Origin: Propionispora hippei DSM 15287
GTDB lineage: Bacteria; Bacillota; Negativicutes; Propionisporales; Propionisporaceae
NCBI RefSeq assembly: GCF_900141835.1
Contig: NZ_FQZD01000006.1
Span: forward strand, 185,024-249,023
DNA: 64,000 nucleotides
Direction: 5' to 3'
Below are positions 57,258-64,000 of this stretch, piece by piece. The position numbers were made by a program, and so were the translations under genes. Under the pieces are notes generated by a model. That model worked only from the letters and a program-made list of their open reading frames with translations. It made no database searches and was not told where the DNA came from. The stretch's first letter is position 1. Every line of letters starts with the position of its first letter.

Positions 57258-58313
57258 ATGAAAGCAATGCGTTTGCATAAAGTCAATCAATTTACGCTGG
57301 ACGAGGTGCCGAGGCCTGTCCCCCGAAATGATGAAATTTTGCTTAAGGTAGAAGCTTGCGGGATATGTGGCTCCGATATACCGCGAGTTTACGAATTGGG
57401 CACAAAAGTGTATCCGGTAACACTGGGACATGAGTTTGCCGGTGTGGTATGCGAAGTGGGGAGAGCGGAAAATAATTCGCTCATTGGTAAGAAGGCAGCC
57501 ATTTTCCCGATTATACCGTGCAGGAATTGCGAGAATTGCCAGACCGGTAATTATGCACAATGCAATCATTATCAATATCTAGGATCGAGAAATGACGGAG
57601 GCTTTGCTGAATACTGTCTGATTCCTAGTAAATGGCATCTTGTATTATCGAATAATCCGGATGTATCCGTAGAAGCGTTAGCCTTAGTGGAACCTGCCAC
57701 GGTTGCACAGCACGCCATTCGCAAAGGAGGACTGTCGGCGGGAGAAAACCTTGTTATTATCGGTGCCGGGCCAATAGGAATTATAGCAGCGCGCTGGGCA
57801 AAAATTTTTGGTGCATCCCAAGTGATATTATTGGAAATTGATGATGTGAAGATTGATTTTGCTAAACAGTGTAATTTGGATGTCAGAGATATAAAAGACG
57901 AAAAGTGTGTTAACAACATAGTGGAAGAGGCAGGCAGAATTGATGTGGTGATTGAAGGAACAGGAACTTCATCCGGTTTAAATACGGCCATACAGTTATG
58001 CCGTACGTTTGGCCGTGTTGTTATGATGGGCAACCCGCATCAGGATACTACCATTGCCTTACAAAATCAGAGTATGATTTTACGTAAGGAATTACACCTC
58101 ATCGGTATGTGGAACTCATACTATGCAGAACTGCCGTTTAACGAATGGGCCTACACAGTAAAACAGATGGATGATGGAGTTCTGGCGGTAACCGATTTAA
58201 TTACGCATAAAGTCTCTTTGGCAGAATTAAAGAATTTGTTTGACCAGATTTACGCTAAAGAAGTTACTGTTTGCAAAGCAATATATTTCTCAGAGGCAAA
58301 CCGGAGGCAATAG
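57258..58313 (+). CDS. Second zinc-dependent medium-chain dehydrogenase, paralogue of 53461
   Basis: 351 residues. Catalytic zinc motifs EACGICGSDIPRVYE and GHEFAG, structural zinc CRNCENCQTGNYAQC, and the cofactor loop IIGAGPIGIIAARWAKIFGA with LEIDDVK favouring NAD. Blocks such as CGSDIPR, YAQC and LGSR are shared with the first dehydrogenase, and the length is nearly equal, so this is an in-operon duplication. Probably a sugar- or polyol-phosphate dehydrogenase. Confidence 0.85.
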   Translation: MKAMRLHKVNQFTLDEVPRPVPRNDEILLKVEACGICGSDIPRVYELGTKVYPVTLGHEFAGVVCEVGRAENNSLIGKKAAIFPIIPCRNCENCQTGNYAQCNHYQYLGSRNDGGFAEYCLIPSKWHLVLSNNPDVSVEALALVEPATVAQHAIRKGGLSAGENLVIIGAGPIGIIAARWAKIFGASQVILLEIDDVKIDFAKQCNLDVRDIKDEKCVNNIVEEAGRIDVVIEGTGTSSGLNTAIQLCRTFGRVVMMGNPHQDTTIALQNQSMILRKELHLIGMWNSYYAELPFNEWAYTVKQMDDGVLAVTDLITHKVSLAELKNLFDQIYAKEVTVCKAIYFSEANRRQ

Positions 58314-58339
58314 AAAGAAGCGGCACAAGGGGGGAGAAG

Positions 58340-59020
58340 ATGAAAGTTAAGTTTGCACCGTCTTTGATGTGTATGGATTTGATGAATGTTCAAAACCAGA
58401 TTGGGATATTAGATCAATACGCAGATTATTACCATATCGATATTATGGATGGTCATTTTGTAAAAAATTTATCTTTATCATTGGACTTTGTAAAAAGATT
58501 AAAATTAATCACCAATATTCCTTTGGATTGTCATTTAATGGCCAGCAATCCAGAGATGTACGTAGATCAGTTGATCGAAATTGGTGCTGATTTTATATCG
58601 TTGCATGCCGAAACGATTAGTGGACAGGCATTCAGGCTGATTGAACGGATCAAACAGGCAGATATAAAATTTGGTGTCGTCTTGAATCCGGAAACAGATC
58701 TGCATGCCATATCATCGTATTTACATTTAGTGGATATCTTGACAATCATGAGTGTAGATCCGGGTTTTGCAGGACAAAAATTTATTGTCGAATCGATAGA
58801 TAAGGTCCGTTTGGCTAGCAGTTTGAAAGCAGATAAACAATATTCTTATGAAATCGCCGTAGATGGCGGATGTAATAAAAAAACATATAAAATACTTAGA
58901 CAAGCGGGGGCAGAATGCTTTATTGTCGGATCATCAGGCTTGTTCGGGCTTCATGAGAATTTAAACTTAGCGTATGAGTTAATGCTACGAGAATATGAAC
59001 AAGAGACAGCCTGTATATGA
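58340..59020 (+). CDS. Ribulose-phosphate / D-allulose-6-phosphate 3-epimerase family protein
   Basis: 226 residues from ATG 58340 (GGGGAGA upstream; the longer frame starts inside the previous gene). The barrel shows FAPSLMCMDLMN, YHIDIMDGHFVKN (metal His/Asp), DCHLMASNP, ISLHAE, MSVDPGFAGQKF and EIAVDGGCN. The CMD in strand one and the FVKNLSLS segment recall AlsE, the allulose-6-phosphate epimerase, more than Rpe. It would yield fructose-6-phosphate. The choice is an inference. Confidence 0.85.
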   Translation: MKVKFAPSLMCMDLMNVQNQIGILDQYADYYHIDIMDGHFVKNLSLSLDFVKRLKLITNIPLDCHLMASNPEMYVDQLIEIGADFISLHAETISGQAFRLIERIKQADIKFGVVLNPETDLHAISSYLHLVDILTIMSVDPGFAGQKFIVESIDKVRLASSLKADKQYSYEIAVDGGCNKKTYKILRQAGAECFIVGSSGLFGLHENLNLAYELMLREYEQETACI

Positions 59021-59021
59021 A

Positions 59022-59254
59022 GTATAAGGAGATTGCGGTTGCAAGTGGATTGTCAGTGTTGATCAACAGGCCGCTGGATGATTTGAAGATCATAAAGTTC
59101 GTACGTCAAAAGCCGCGTTGCGGGTGGCATTAACAGTAAAACGCCGGCTTCGTATATTTCACTTTTGCCCGATAGCATAATCATTGATAGTGGTATGACC
59201 GGAGCCAAAGATCCGGCCGAGGCAGCGAAAGCTATAAACCATATAATGGTCTAG
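59022..59254 (+). pseudogene. Frameshifted remnant of a 3-hexulose-6-phosphate synthase-like gene
   Basis: Three reading frames together spell the C-terminal third of an HPS/KGPDC-family protein: VDQQAAG in one frame (to about 59077), LDDLKIIKFV in the next, KAALRVA in the first again, then GGINSKTPASYISLLPDS and MTGAKDPAEAAKAINHIM to a TAG at 59252. Family members read like HTGVDQQAAG, PLDDL, VAGGIN and GGAITKAKDP. At least three indels break it and no start remains. It lies right behind the epimerase, so it was the last gene of the operon. 59255-59441 is otherwise empty apart from a terminator. Confidence 0.72.
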
Positions 59255-59273
59255 TCTGATACGTAAGGTACAG

Positions 59274-59313
59274 AAACATTCGATAGCTATTTCATTTATT
59301 CGAATGTTTTTGT
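59274..59313 (+). terminator. Terminator of the PTS operon
   Basis: AAACATTCGA/TCGAATGTTT stem with a 16-base loop and a T-tract. Confidence 0.75.
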
Positions 59314-59441
59314 GCCTTTGTTTTATTTATAGCGCTAACCCTGCTGGTATGCAGAAATGAACATAGCATTATCAAGGAATGTTAGAAAAACAATAAATGA
59401 CATAAAAAGATTTAATTTGAAATAATTTGATATAAATTGAA

Positions 59442-59469
59442 TTGACATAGCTGGCGACAGAGTTATAAT
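59442..59469 (+). promoter_or_regulatory. SigA promoter of the glycyl-radical operon
   Basis: TTGACA (59442-59447) and TATAAT (59464-59469), both perfect, spacing 16. There is no -24/-12 box here, so control differs from that of the PTS operon. Confidence 0.82.
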
Positions 59470-59539
59470 GAAGACAGAGGGATAAGGGGGGAGCGGTGAA
59501 TCCGTTTCCAACCCAAGTTAGAGGAGGCGTAGAACCTAT

Positions 59540-60277
59540 ATGAAACCCCAGGACGCTAGGAAAAGACAGCTCATCGAGTCGCTGGCAGGTTTAATTGTGT
59601 CTTGTCAAACGCAAAAGGATGATCCGATTCATACGGATGATATGGTTGTCAAAATGGCGGAAGCAGCCCGGTGGGCCGGTGCCAGCGGCATTCGGGCCAA
59701 TTCGCCGGAACAGATTAAAGCCATTAAGTCCAAGGTGGATTTGCCGGTCATTGGACTATATAAAATCTGGTATGAGCATACCGATGTATTTATTACTCCT
59801 ACCCTGGACGCCTGCCGACAGGTGTGGGAAGCGGGGGCCGAAATCATTGCCCTTGATTGCACTAGTCAGCTTACGGAGGAGGGCAGACCGGCCTATGAGC
59901 TGCTGCCTGTACTGAACCCCGAAGCGATTATTTTTGCTGATGTGGCCACTTATGAGGAAGCCAAGCGGGCGATTCAACTGGGGGCGGACCTGGTAGCACC
60001 CACCTTATACGGCTATACGGCGGAAACCAAACATATTGAACAACCGGATATACGGGAGTTTGCCCGGATGTGCCGGGCCTTTAAAGAGGATGCATATATG
60101 GTGATGGAAGGCCATATCTATACGCCGGAAGACGCGATGAAGTGCATGTATTTGGGGGCCCATGCCGTTGTGGTGGGAAGTGCGATTACCAGGCCGCATC
60201 TGATTGCCAAAAGGTTTGTGGATTTGTTGAACGGATATCAGACAAACTGGCGTGATGCCGAACGCAGCAAGCATTAA
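59540..60277 (+). CDS. NanE-like N-acylglucosamine/mannosamine-6-phosphate 2-epimerase family protein
   Basis: 245 residues with AGAGGAGG upstream. LIVSCQTQKDDPIHT, SGIRANSPEQIKAIK, LPVIGLYKIWYE, DVFITPT, IIALDCT and a C-terminal VMEGHIYTPEDA and AVVVGSAITRPHLIAKRF follow the NanE barrel pattern, with the Lys of GLYK at the expected catalytic place. Known NanE converts ManNAc-6-P to GlcNAc-6-P. No sialic-acid genes are near; instead a glycyl radical enzyme follows after 63 bases, so the substrate may be another sugar phosphate. Confidence 0.8.
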   Translation: MKPQDARKRQLIESLAGLIVSCQTQKDDPIHTDDMVVKMAEAARWAGASGIRANSPEQIKAIKSKVDLPVIGLYKIWYEHTDVFITPTLDACRQVWEAGAEIIALDCTSQLTEEGRPAYELLPVLNPEAIIFADVATYEEAKRAIQLGADLVAPTLYGYTAETKHIEQPDIREFARMCRAFKEDAYMVMEGHIYTPEDAMKCMYLGAHAVVVGSAITRPHLIAKRFVDLLNGYQTNWRDAERSKH

Positions 60278-60340
60278 GCGATGGCTGCCCGCCGTAGGGT
60301 AGTACTGTAATTGACAGCTTAGATAAAAGGAGGTGAAAAA

Positions 60341-62620
60341 ATGGTTATGTCCCAAATAGATGGGATTCAAAATGTAGAGGTCAGCAAGAAAATCCCATCG
60401 GCAAAATCTCCCTTGGAGCAATTGGCAATTATGGAGCGGTACACAAAGGCACATAAGGACTCGTTGGGCTTAGCAAAGGAAATGAGAGAGGTTGCTTGCC
60501 TGAGAACCATCTATCCGGCGCTTTTCCGGGAGCTAGAGGAAACCGACACCCTGATTGGGCGGCTGGATTTTTTGCCCATAGGCTTTGGCTGTGTCACCTC
60601 GGTAGGCGGCGTGGGTCATTACTGTGTGTTTAACAAGCTGCGGGAATTTAAGAATCAGTTTCAGGACGAAAGGATAAAAGCACGGGTCGATGCGTTGTAC
60701 CGGTATTGGATGGAGCATGATACCAAGGCTTTATACTGCAGGGATGTTTTAACGGAAGCCACGATCGGCCGGTTTGTGGATGTTGATTTTCCGTTGATTG
60801 CTACGGCGAGACTTAGCGGCATGATGCTGGACTATCCCAAACTGCTGGATTTAGGGATTGGCGGGCTAAGGCGGCTGCTTCAGACTCATCAGACAAATGA
60901 CCGGAATAATCTTTTTTATCAGGCCGCTCTGCAGGTGTTAGATTTATTCGTAGATTGTGCCGGTTATTTGCAAACCATGGTGCTGCGGCATATGGAAAAG
61001 GCCAATAAAAATAGAAAAAAAGAATTGCAGGTTATTTTTGACAGCCTGGAAAAAATCAAGCAGGATAAACCGGAAACCTTTCACCAGGCCCTGCAGCTAT
61101 TTTGGCTGTATGCGCTGTTGGCTGGGGTTATCAATTATGGCAGACTTGACGATTACTTCGGTCCTTTTCTTGTCCGTGATTTAACTAATCATAGAATCAC
61201 GGAAGAAGAAGCCAAACAGCATGTAAAGACATTGTGGACGCTGATTGAAAACAGGCGAACTACGGTTAATGGCCGGATTATTGTGGGTGGCAAGGGCCGG
61301 CAGCACCCGAAGGAAGCCGATGTATTTGCCAGGCTTGCTCTGCAGGTGACCGGCGAATGCCGGTATGTGGAGCCTCAATTTACGCTGCGCCTGTCGGAGG
61401 ACACGCCGGAGGACATCTTTGATCAGGCGCTGGATTTGCTGGGCCAGGGCGTGACCTATCCGACGCTGTACAATGATCAGGTCAATATTCCTGCCGTTAT
61501 GTACGCCATGAACGTCGATGCGCAGACGGCGGAACAATATGTTCCCTTTGGCTGCGGGGAGTTTGTCATACAGGGGCAAAGTACCGGCACACCCAATACC
61601 TGCATCAACCTGTTGAAATTATTAACGATCGTGTTAAATGAGGGTGTTGATCCGATGGATAATATAAGAAAGTCGGGACCGGTTCAAATCAGACCGGTGG
61701 AAACCTTCCGGAGTTTTGCGGAGCTATATGGCAAGTTTCTGGAGCTGCTGGATTATTATTTTGATCTGTCGGTGAAGGCCCAACTGCATTCCTATAAAAT
61801 TATGAACGAGCAAGCGGCATTTTTGTTTACCAGCCTGTTAATGGATGAGTGTATTGCCCGGGGCAAAGCGCTTTTGGACGGTGGAATCCGTTATTTGGGC
61901 GGGACCAATGAGACCTATGGCAATATCAATACATCGGACGCGTTATATGCTATAAAGCAATTGGTGTTTGATAAGCAGAAATATACCTTGAAGCAATTGC
62001 AGACAGCCGCACTGGCTAATTTTGTGGGGTTTGAGGGAATCAGGCTGGATTTGCTCCGCTGTGAAAAATACGGCAACGACCTGGAGGCTGTGGATTCTCT
62101 GGCCAATGAATTTTACGAGTATGTTGCCCAGGGAATCAGGGACCGGGGCATACAGGGTGGCATGGCCTATTACCTGATCGTTATCAGCAACAATCAGCTC
62201 AACACGGAATGGGGGAGAAAAACCGCCGCTTCTTTAGACGGCAGACTGAGCGGCATGTTTATGAATCCGGCCAACAATCCGCAGGGCGGCGCTGATCGGT
62301 CCGGTCCCACGGCACTGTTAAACTCACTGACTAAGTTTAAGGCGAAATATCACGGGGGAGCAGTGCAAAATATTAAATTTTCCCCTATTTTGTTCAATCA
62401 GAATCGGGAAAAAATCAAAGCGTTATTCAAAACCTATTTCCGTAAAGGGGGCTGTCAGTTGATGGTTACAGTCGTCGACAAAGGAATACTGGAAGACGCG
62501 GTTATTCACCCGGAGCGGCATCCGCATTTGATTGTAAGAGTCAGCGGTTTCAGTGCGGTTTTTGTTAATTTGGAGCCTGATGTGCAGCAGGAATTGCTGA
62601 GCCGCCATCTGTATGCATAA
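60341..62620 (+). CDS. Glycyl radical enzyme of unassigned type (PFL/dehydratase superfamily)
   Basis: 759 residues from an ATG with AAAGGAGGTG upstream. The thiyl cysteine is Cys405 in VPFGCGEF, with Glu407 two residues on, as in the dehydratase/lyase branch (GCxE) and unlike PFL itself (CC). The glycyl radical loop is RVSGFSAVF with Gly736, 23 residues from the end. It lacks obvious signature sets of CutC, HypD or arylacetate decarboxylases that I can apply by eye. Anaerobic and oxygen-sensitive by family. The overlapping activase and the NanE-like neighbour suggest a sugar-phosphate or amino-sugar dehydration or cleavage. Confidence 0.85.
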   Translation: MVMSQIDGIQNVEVSKKIPSAKSPLEQLAIMERYTKAHKDSLGLAKEMREVACLRTIYPALFRELEETDTLIGRLDFLPIGFGCVTSVGGVGHYCVFNKLREFKNQFQDERIKARVDALYRYWMEHDTKALYCRDVLTEATIGRFVDVDFPLIATARLSGMMLDYPKLLDLGIGGLRRLLQTHQTNDRNNLFYQAALQVLDLFVDCAGYLQTMVLRHMEKANKNRKKELQVIFDSLEKIKQDKPETFHQALQLFWLYALLAGVINYGRLDDYFGPFLVRDLTNHRITEEEAKQHVKTLWTLIENRRTTVNGRIIVGGKGRQHPKEADVFARLALQVTGECRYVEPQFTLRLSEDTPEDIFDQALDLLGQGVTYPTLYNDQVNIPAVMYAMNVDAQTAEQYVPFGCGEFVIQGQSTGTPNTCINLLKLLTIVLNEGVDPMDNIRKSGPVQIRPVETFRSFAELYGKFLELLDYYFDLSVKAQLHSYKIMNEQAAFLFTSLLMDECIARGKALLDGGIRYLGGTNETYGNINTSDALYAIKQLVFDKQKYTLKQLQTAALANFVGFEGIRLDLLRCEKYGNDLEAVDSLANEFYEYVAQGIRDRGIQGGMAYYLIVISNNQLNTEWGRKTAASLDGRLSGMFMNPANNPQGGADRSGPTALLNSLTKFKAKYHGGAVQNIKFSPILFNQNREKIKALFKTYFRKGGCQLMVTVVDKGILEDAVIHPERHPHLIVRVSGFSAVFVNLEPDVQQELLSRHLYA

Positions 62621-63551
62621 GCCGGAAGAGAAAACGAAACCGATGGTAAGCGTCCTGGAGATCGAACGTTTTGCTCTCCATGACGGGCCGGGGATCAGAA
62701 CGGTGGTTTTTCTGCAAGGATGTCCGCTGTTTTGCCCCTGGTGTGCCAATCCGGAATCGCAAGGCAGTAACGGGCAGCTTATGTATAATGAAAGAAAATG
62801 CGTCAGATGCCACACCTGTATAAAGCAATGTCCGCAGCAGGCAATTCATTTAAATGAGCACAATCGTCTGGTGTTTGACAGAAGCCTTTGCGGTGACTGC
62901 CGGTTGTGCGGCGAGCTTTGCCCGCAGCAAGCGATACGGTTTCCCGGTGTGAACATGGAAATTGCGGCGGTGCTCGCGACAGTGGAGAAGGACCGGGCTT
63001 ACTATGAAGATTCACAGGGCGGGGTTACCCTTTCCGGCGGGGAACCCTTTACCCGGTATGACGGCTTTTTGGCTCTGCTCAAGGTACTTAAGGCCGGGCG
63101 GCTGCATGTGGCGGTAGAAACAACAGGCCAGACTGGCTTGACAAAGCTGATGAAGGCTGAGCCCTATATCGACCTGTTTCTTTTTGATATAAAACACGTA
63201 AACGATGAAATATTAAAAGCGACCACCGGAGCCGAGCTGGGTGTCATTCTTAACAATCTGGCTTATCTTGCCAAAAAGAACCCGCAAAAAATTATCATTA
63301 GAGCACCGGTAATTCCAGGCGTTAATTATGAGGCGGCCGTGCTGGAGGGGATATTTGACCTGGCTGTCCGATATCGGATTAAGGAAGTGCATCTGCTGCC
63401 TTATCATGCACTGGGCAGGAATAAGTATGAACAGCTTGGCAGAGTATATGCATATAGCCTGGCTACTGTAAATATGCTGGCCCCAAGCGAGTTGGCGCCA
63501 TATGTAGCCAGTGGAGCCGCCAAGGGGCTGCGGGTGATGATCGGTGGTTGA
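62613..63551 (+). CDS. Glycyl-radical enzyme activating enzyme (radical SAM)
   Basis: 312 residues. The SAM cluster motif is CPLFCPWC (Cys37, Cys41, Cys44). Two ferredoxin-type clusters follow in an insertion: CVRCHTCIKQCPQQAI and CGDCRLCGELCPQQAI. VTLSGGEPF and LFDIKHVND are typical of GRE activases. ATG 62613 overlaps the GRE gene by 8 bases; ATG 62643 is an alternative start. It installs the glycyl radical on the upstream enzyme. Confidence 0.93.
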   Translation: MHKPEEKTKPMVSVLEIERFALHDGPGIRTVVFLQGCPLFCPWCANPESQGSNGQLMYNERKCVRCHTCIKQCPQQAIHLNEHNRLVFDRSLCGDCRLCGELCPQQAIRFPGVNMEIAAVLATVEKDRAYYEDSQGGVTLSGGEPFTRYDGFLALLKVLKAGRLHVAVETTGQTGLTKLMKAEPYIDLFLFDIKHVNDEILKATTGAELGVILNNLAYLAKKNPQKIIIRAPVIPGVNYEAAVLEGIFDLAVRYRIKEVHLLPYHALGRNKYEQLGRVYAYSLATVNMLAPSELAPYVASGAAKGLRVMIGG

Positions 63552-63611
63552 TGATGCGCAGGCCTCTTGTTGGACTTACTGACGGAGTCTGACGTTAGCT
63601 GTGGTGTGACG

Positions 63612-63641
63612 AACGCGGCAGGTCCGCTTTGCCGTTTTTGT
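63612..63641 (+). terminator. Weak terminator after the activase gene
   Basis: CGGCA/TGCCG with a 9-base loop, then TTTTTG. Confidence 0.45.
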
Positions 63642-63784
63642 AAACGTTAAATGAAAAGGTAAGTTCAAGAATGGGTCAAAGCATGGAGAATGCAAGAATA
63701 AGGTCAACTCATTTCACTTTACGAAGGAGAAAAAAGGCTGTATAATGCCACTAAGAAGCTGCATTGCCCTGTTTTTCTACAAGG

Positions 63785-64000
63785 GAAAGAGACATCTGAA
63801 ACAGCGTGCAAAACTGAATTCCACATATCGTTGTCGTGTAGGACTAAATTCGGCAGTGAATTCCCCCGCATAATGAGTGTTATTTTAAGAGTGATGGTTT
63901 AAGAGTGACCTCGTCGGGAGGAATGGCAACCAGTTTCAGAAGGTCATGCAACTTAGGATTCAAAAGCAAAAGAGACAGCCTGAACGGAGTGCAACCGTTC
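63785..64000 (+). ncRNA. Candidate structured RNA, possibly 5' part of a group II intron
   Basis: No convincing gene is seen from 63552 to the window end. From about 63800 the sequence is dense in complementary segments: GTGACCT (63904-63910) with AGGTCAT (63940-63946), TGG-CAA-CCA inside it, and GAACGG/CCGTTC at 63981-64000. The start resembles a GUGCAAAAC-type intron boundary and the later GATTCAAAAGCAAAAGAGACAG recalls group II domain I. The window ends before any reverse transcriptase or domain V, so this stays tentative. Confidence 0.35.

Noticed and set aside
56718..57575. Minus-strand open frame of 285 codons across EIIB and the second dehydrogenase
   Set aside because: Antisense to two genes with complete motifs; no family match by eye and it crosses an intergenic ribosome-binding site.
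63745..63870. Short + strand frame starting MPLRSCIALFFYKGK
   Set aside because: Only about 40 codons, no clear ribosome-binding site of proper spacing to the ATG, and it runs into the structured RNA-like segment.
1..64000. CRISPR arrays, rRNA operons, prophage or plasmid functions
   Set aside because: No regularly spaced repeats, rRNA signatures, integrases or phage structural genes were seen anywhere in the window.

Overview
The window reads as chromosomal DNA of an endospore-forming, low- to mid-GC Firmicute. A Negativicutes (Sporomusaceae-like) host is the best guess. This rests on PolC-type replication, the polC-rimP-nusA-rnpM-ylxQ-infB-rbfA-nrnA-truB-ribF-rpsO-pnp-ylxY order, the asd-dapG-dapA-RNase J-tepA-ylzJ-ftsK order, SpoVS and YlmC, and a sigma-54/PRD regulator. 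The genus cannot be read from the sequence alone. Nearly every gene is on the + strand; the only well-supported minus-strand gene is one tRNA.

Layout. 1-10193: 3' end of polC, then one transcription/translation operon (rimP to ribF). 10194-18000: rpsO, pnp, a YlxY-type deacetylase-fold protein, an exported GH18 protein and an exported amidase, an M16 peptidase and dUTPase. 18062-19545: small membrane protein, YlmC and a stress protein. 19576-24186: lysine/diaminopimelate operon (dapB, asd, dapG, dapA) behind a lysine riboswitch. 24274-30663: RNase J, TepA-like protease, YlzJ, FtsK/SpoIIIE, RodZ-like protein. 30708-41564: YgiQ and RimO radical-SAM proteins, an orphan binding protein, CinA, a DEAD-box helicase, LexA-boxed recA with recX, and RNase Y. 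41600-49540: spoVS behind a SigH-like promoter, leucyl aminopeptidase, a PHP protein, several little-known proteins, a cell-wall 3D protein behind a c-di-AMP riboswitch, an alpha/beta hydrolase and a small DMT-type membrane protein. A tRNA-Val(GAC) lies at 49718-49794 on the minus strand.

50067-63551 is accessory sugar metabolism. A LevR-type sigma-54 activator in AT-rich DNA faces a clear -24/-12 promoter. That promoter heads an operon of a phosphohexuloisomerase-like SIS protein, a zinc dehydrogenase, mannose/sorbose-family PTS EIIC-EIID-EIIA-EIIB, a second paralogous dehydrogenase and an allulose-6-phosphate/ribulose-phosphate 3-epimerase. Directly behind it is a frameshifted remnant of a hexulose-phosphate synthase-like gene, so both halves of an HxlA/HxlB pair were once present. 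A separate SigA promoter then drives a NanE-like epimerase, an unassigned glycyl radical enzyme and its activase. These two operons are the best candidates for undescribed pathways.

Between genes there are two copies of a MITE-like element with terminal inverted repeats, a more diverged palindromic repeat family (three candidate copies), two riboswitches, and a highly structured segment at the right edge that may be the 5' part of a group II intron. RNase Y appears to start at an ATC codon.
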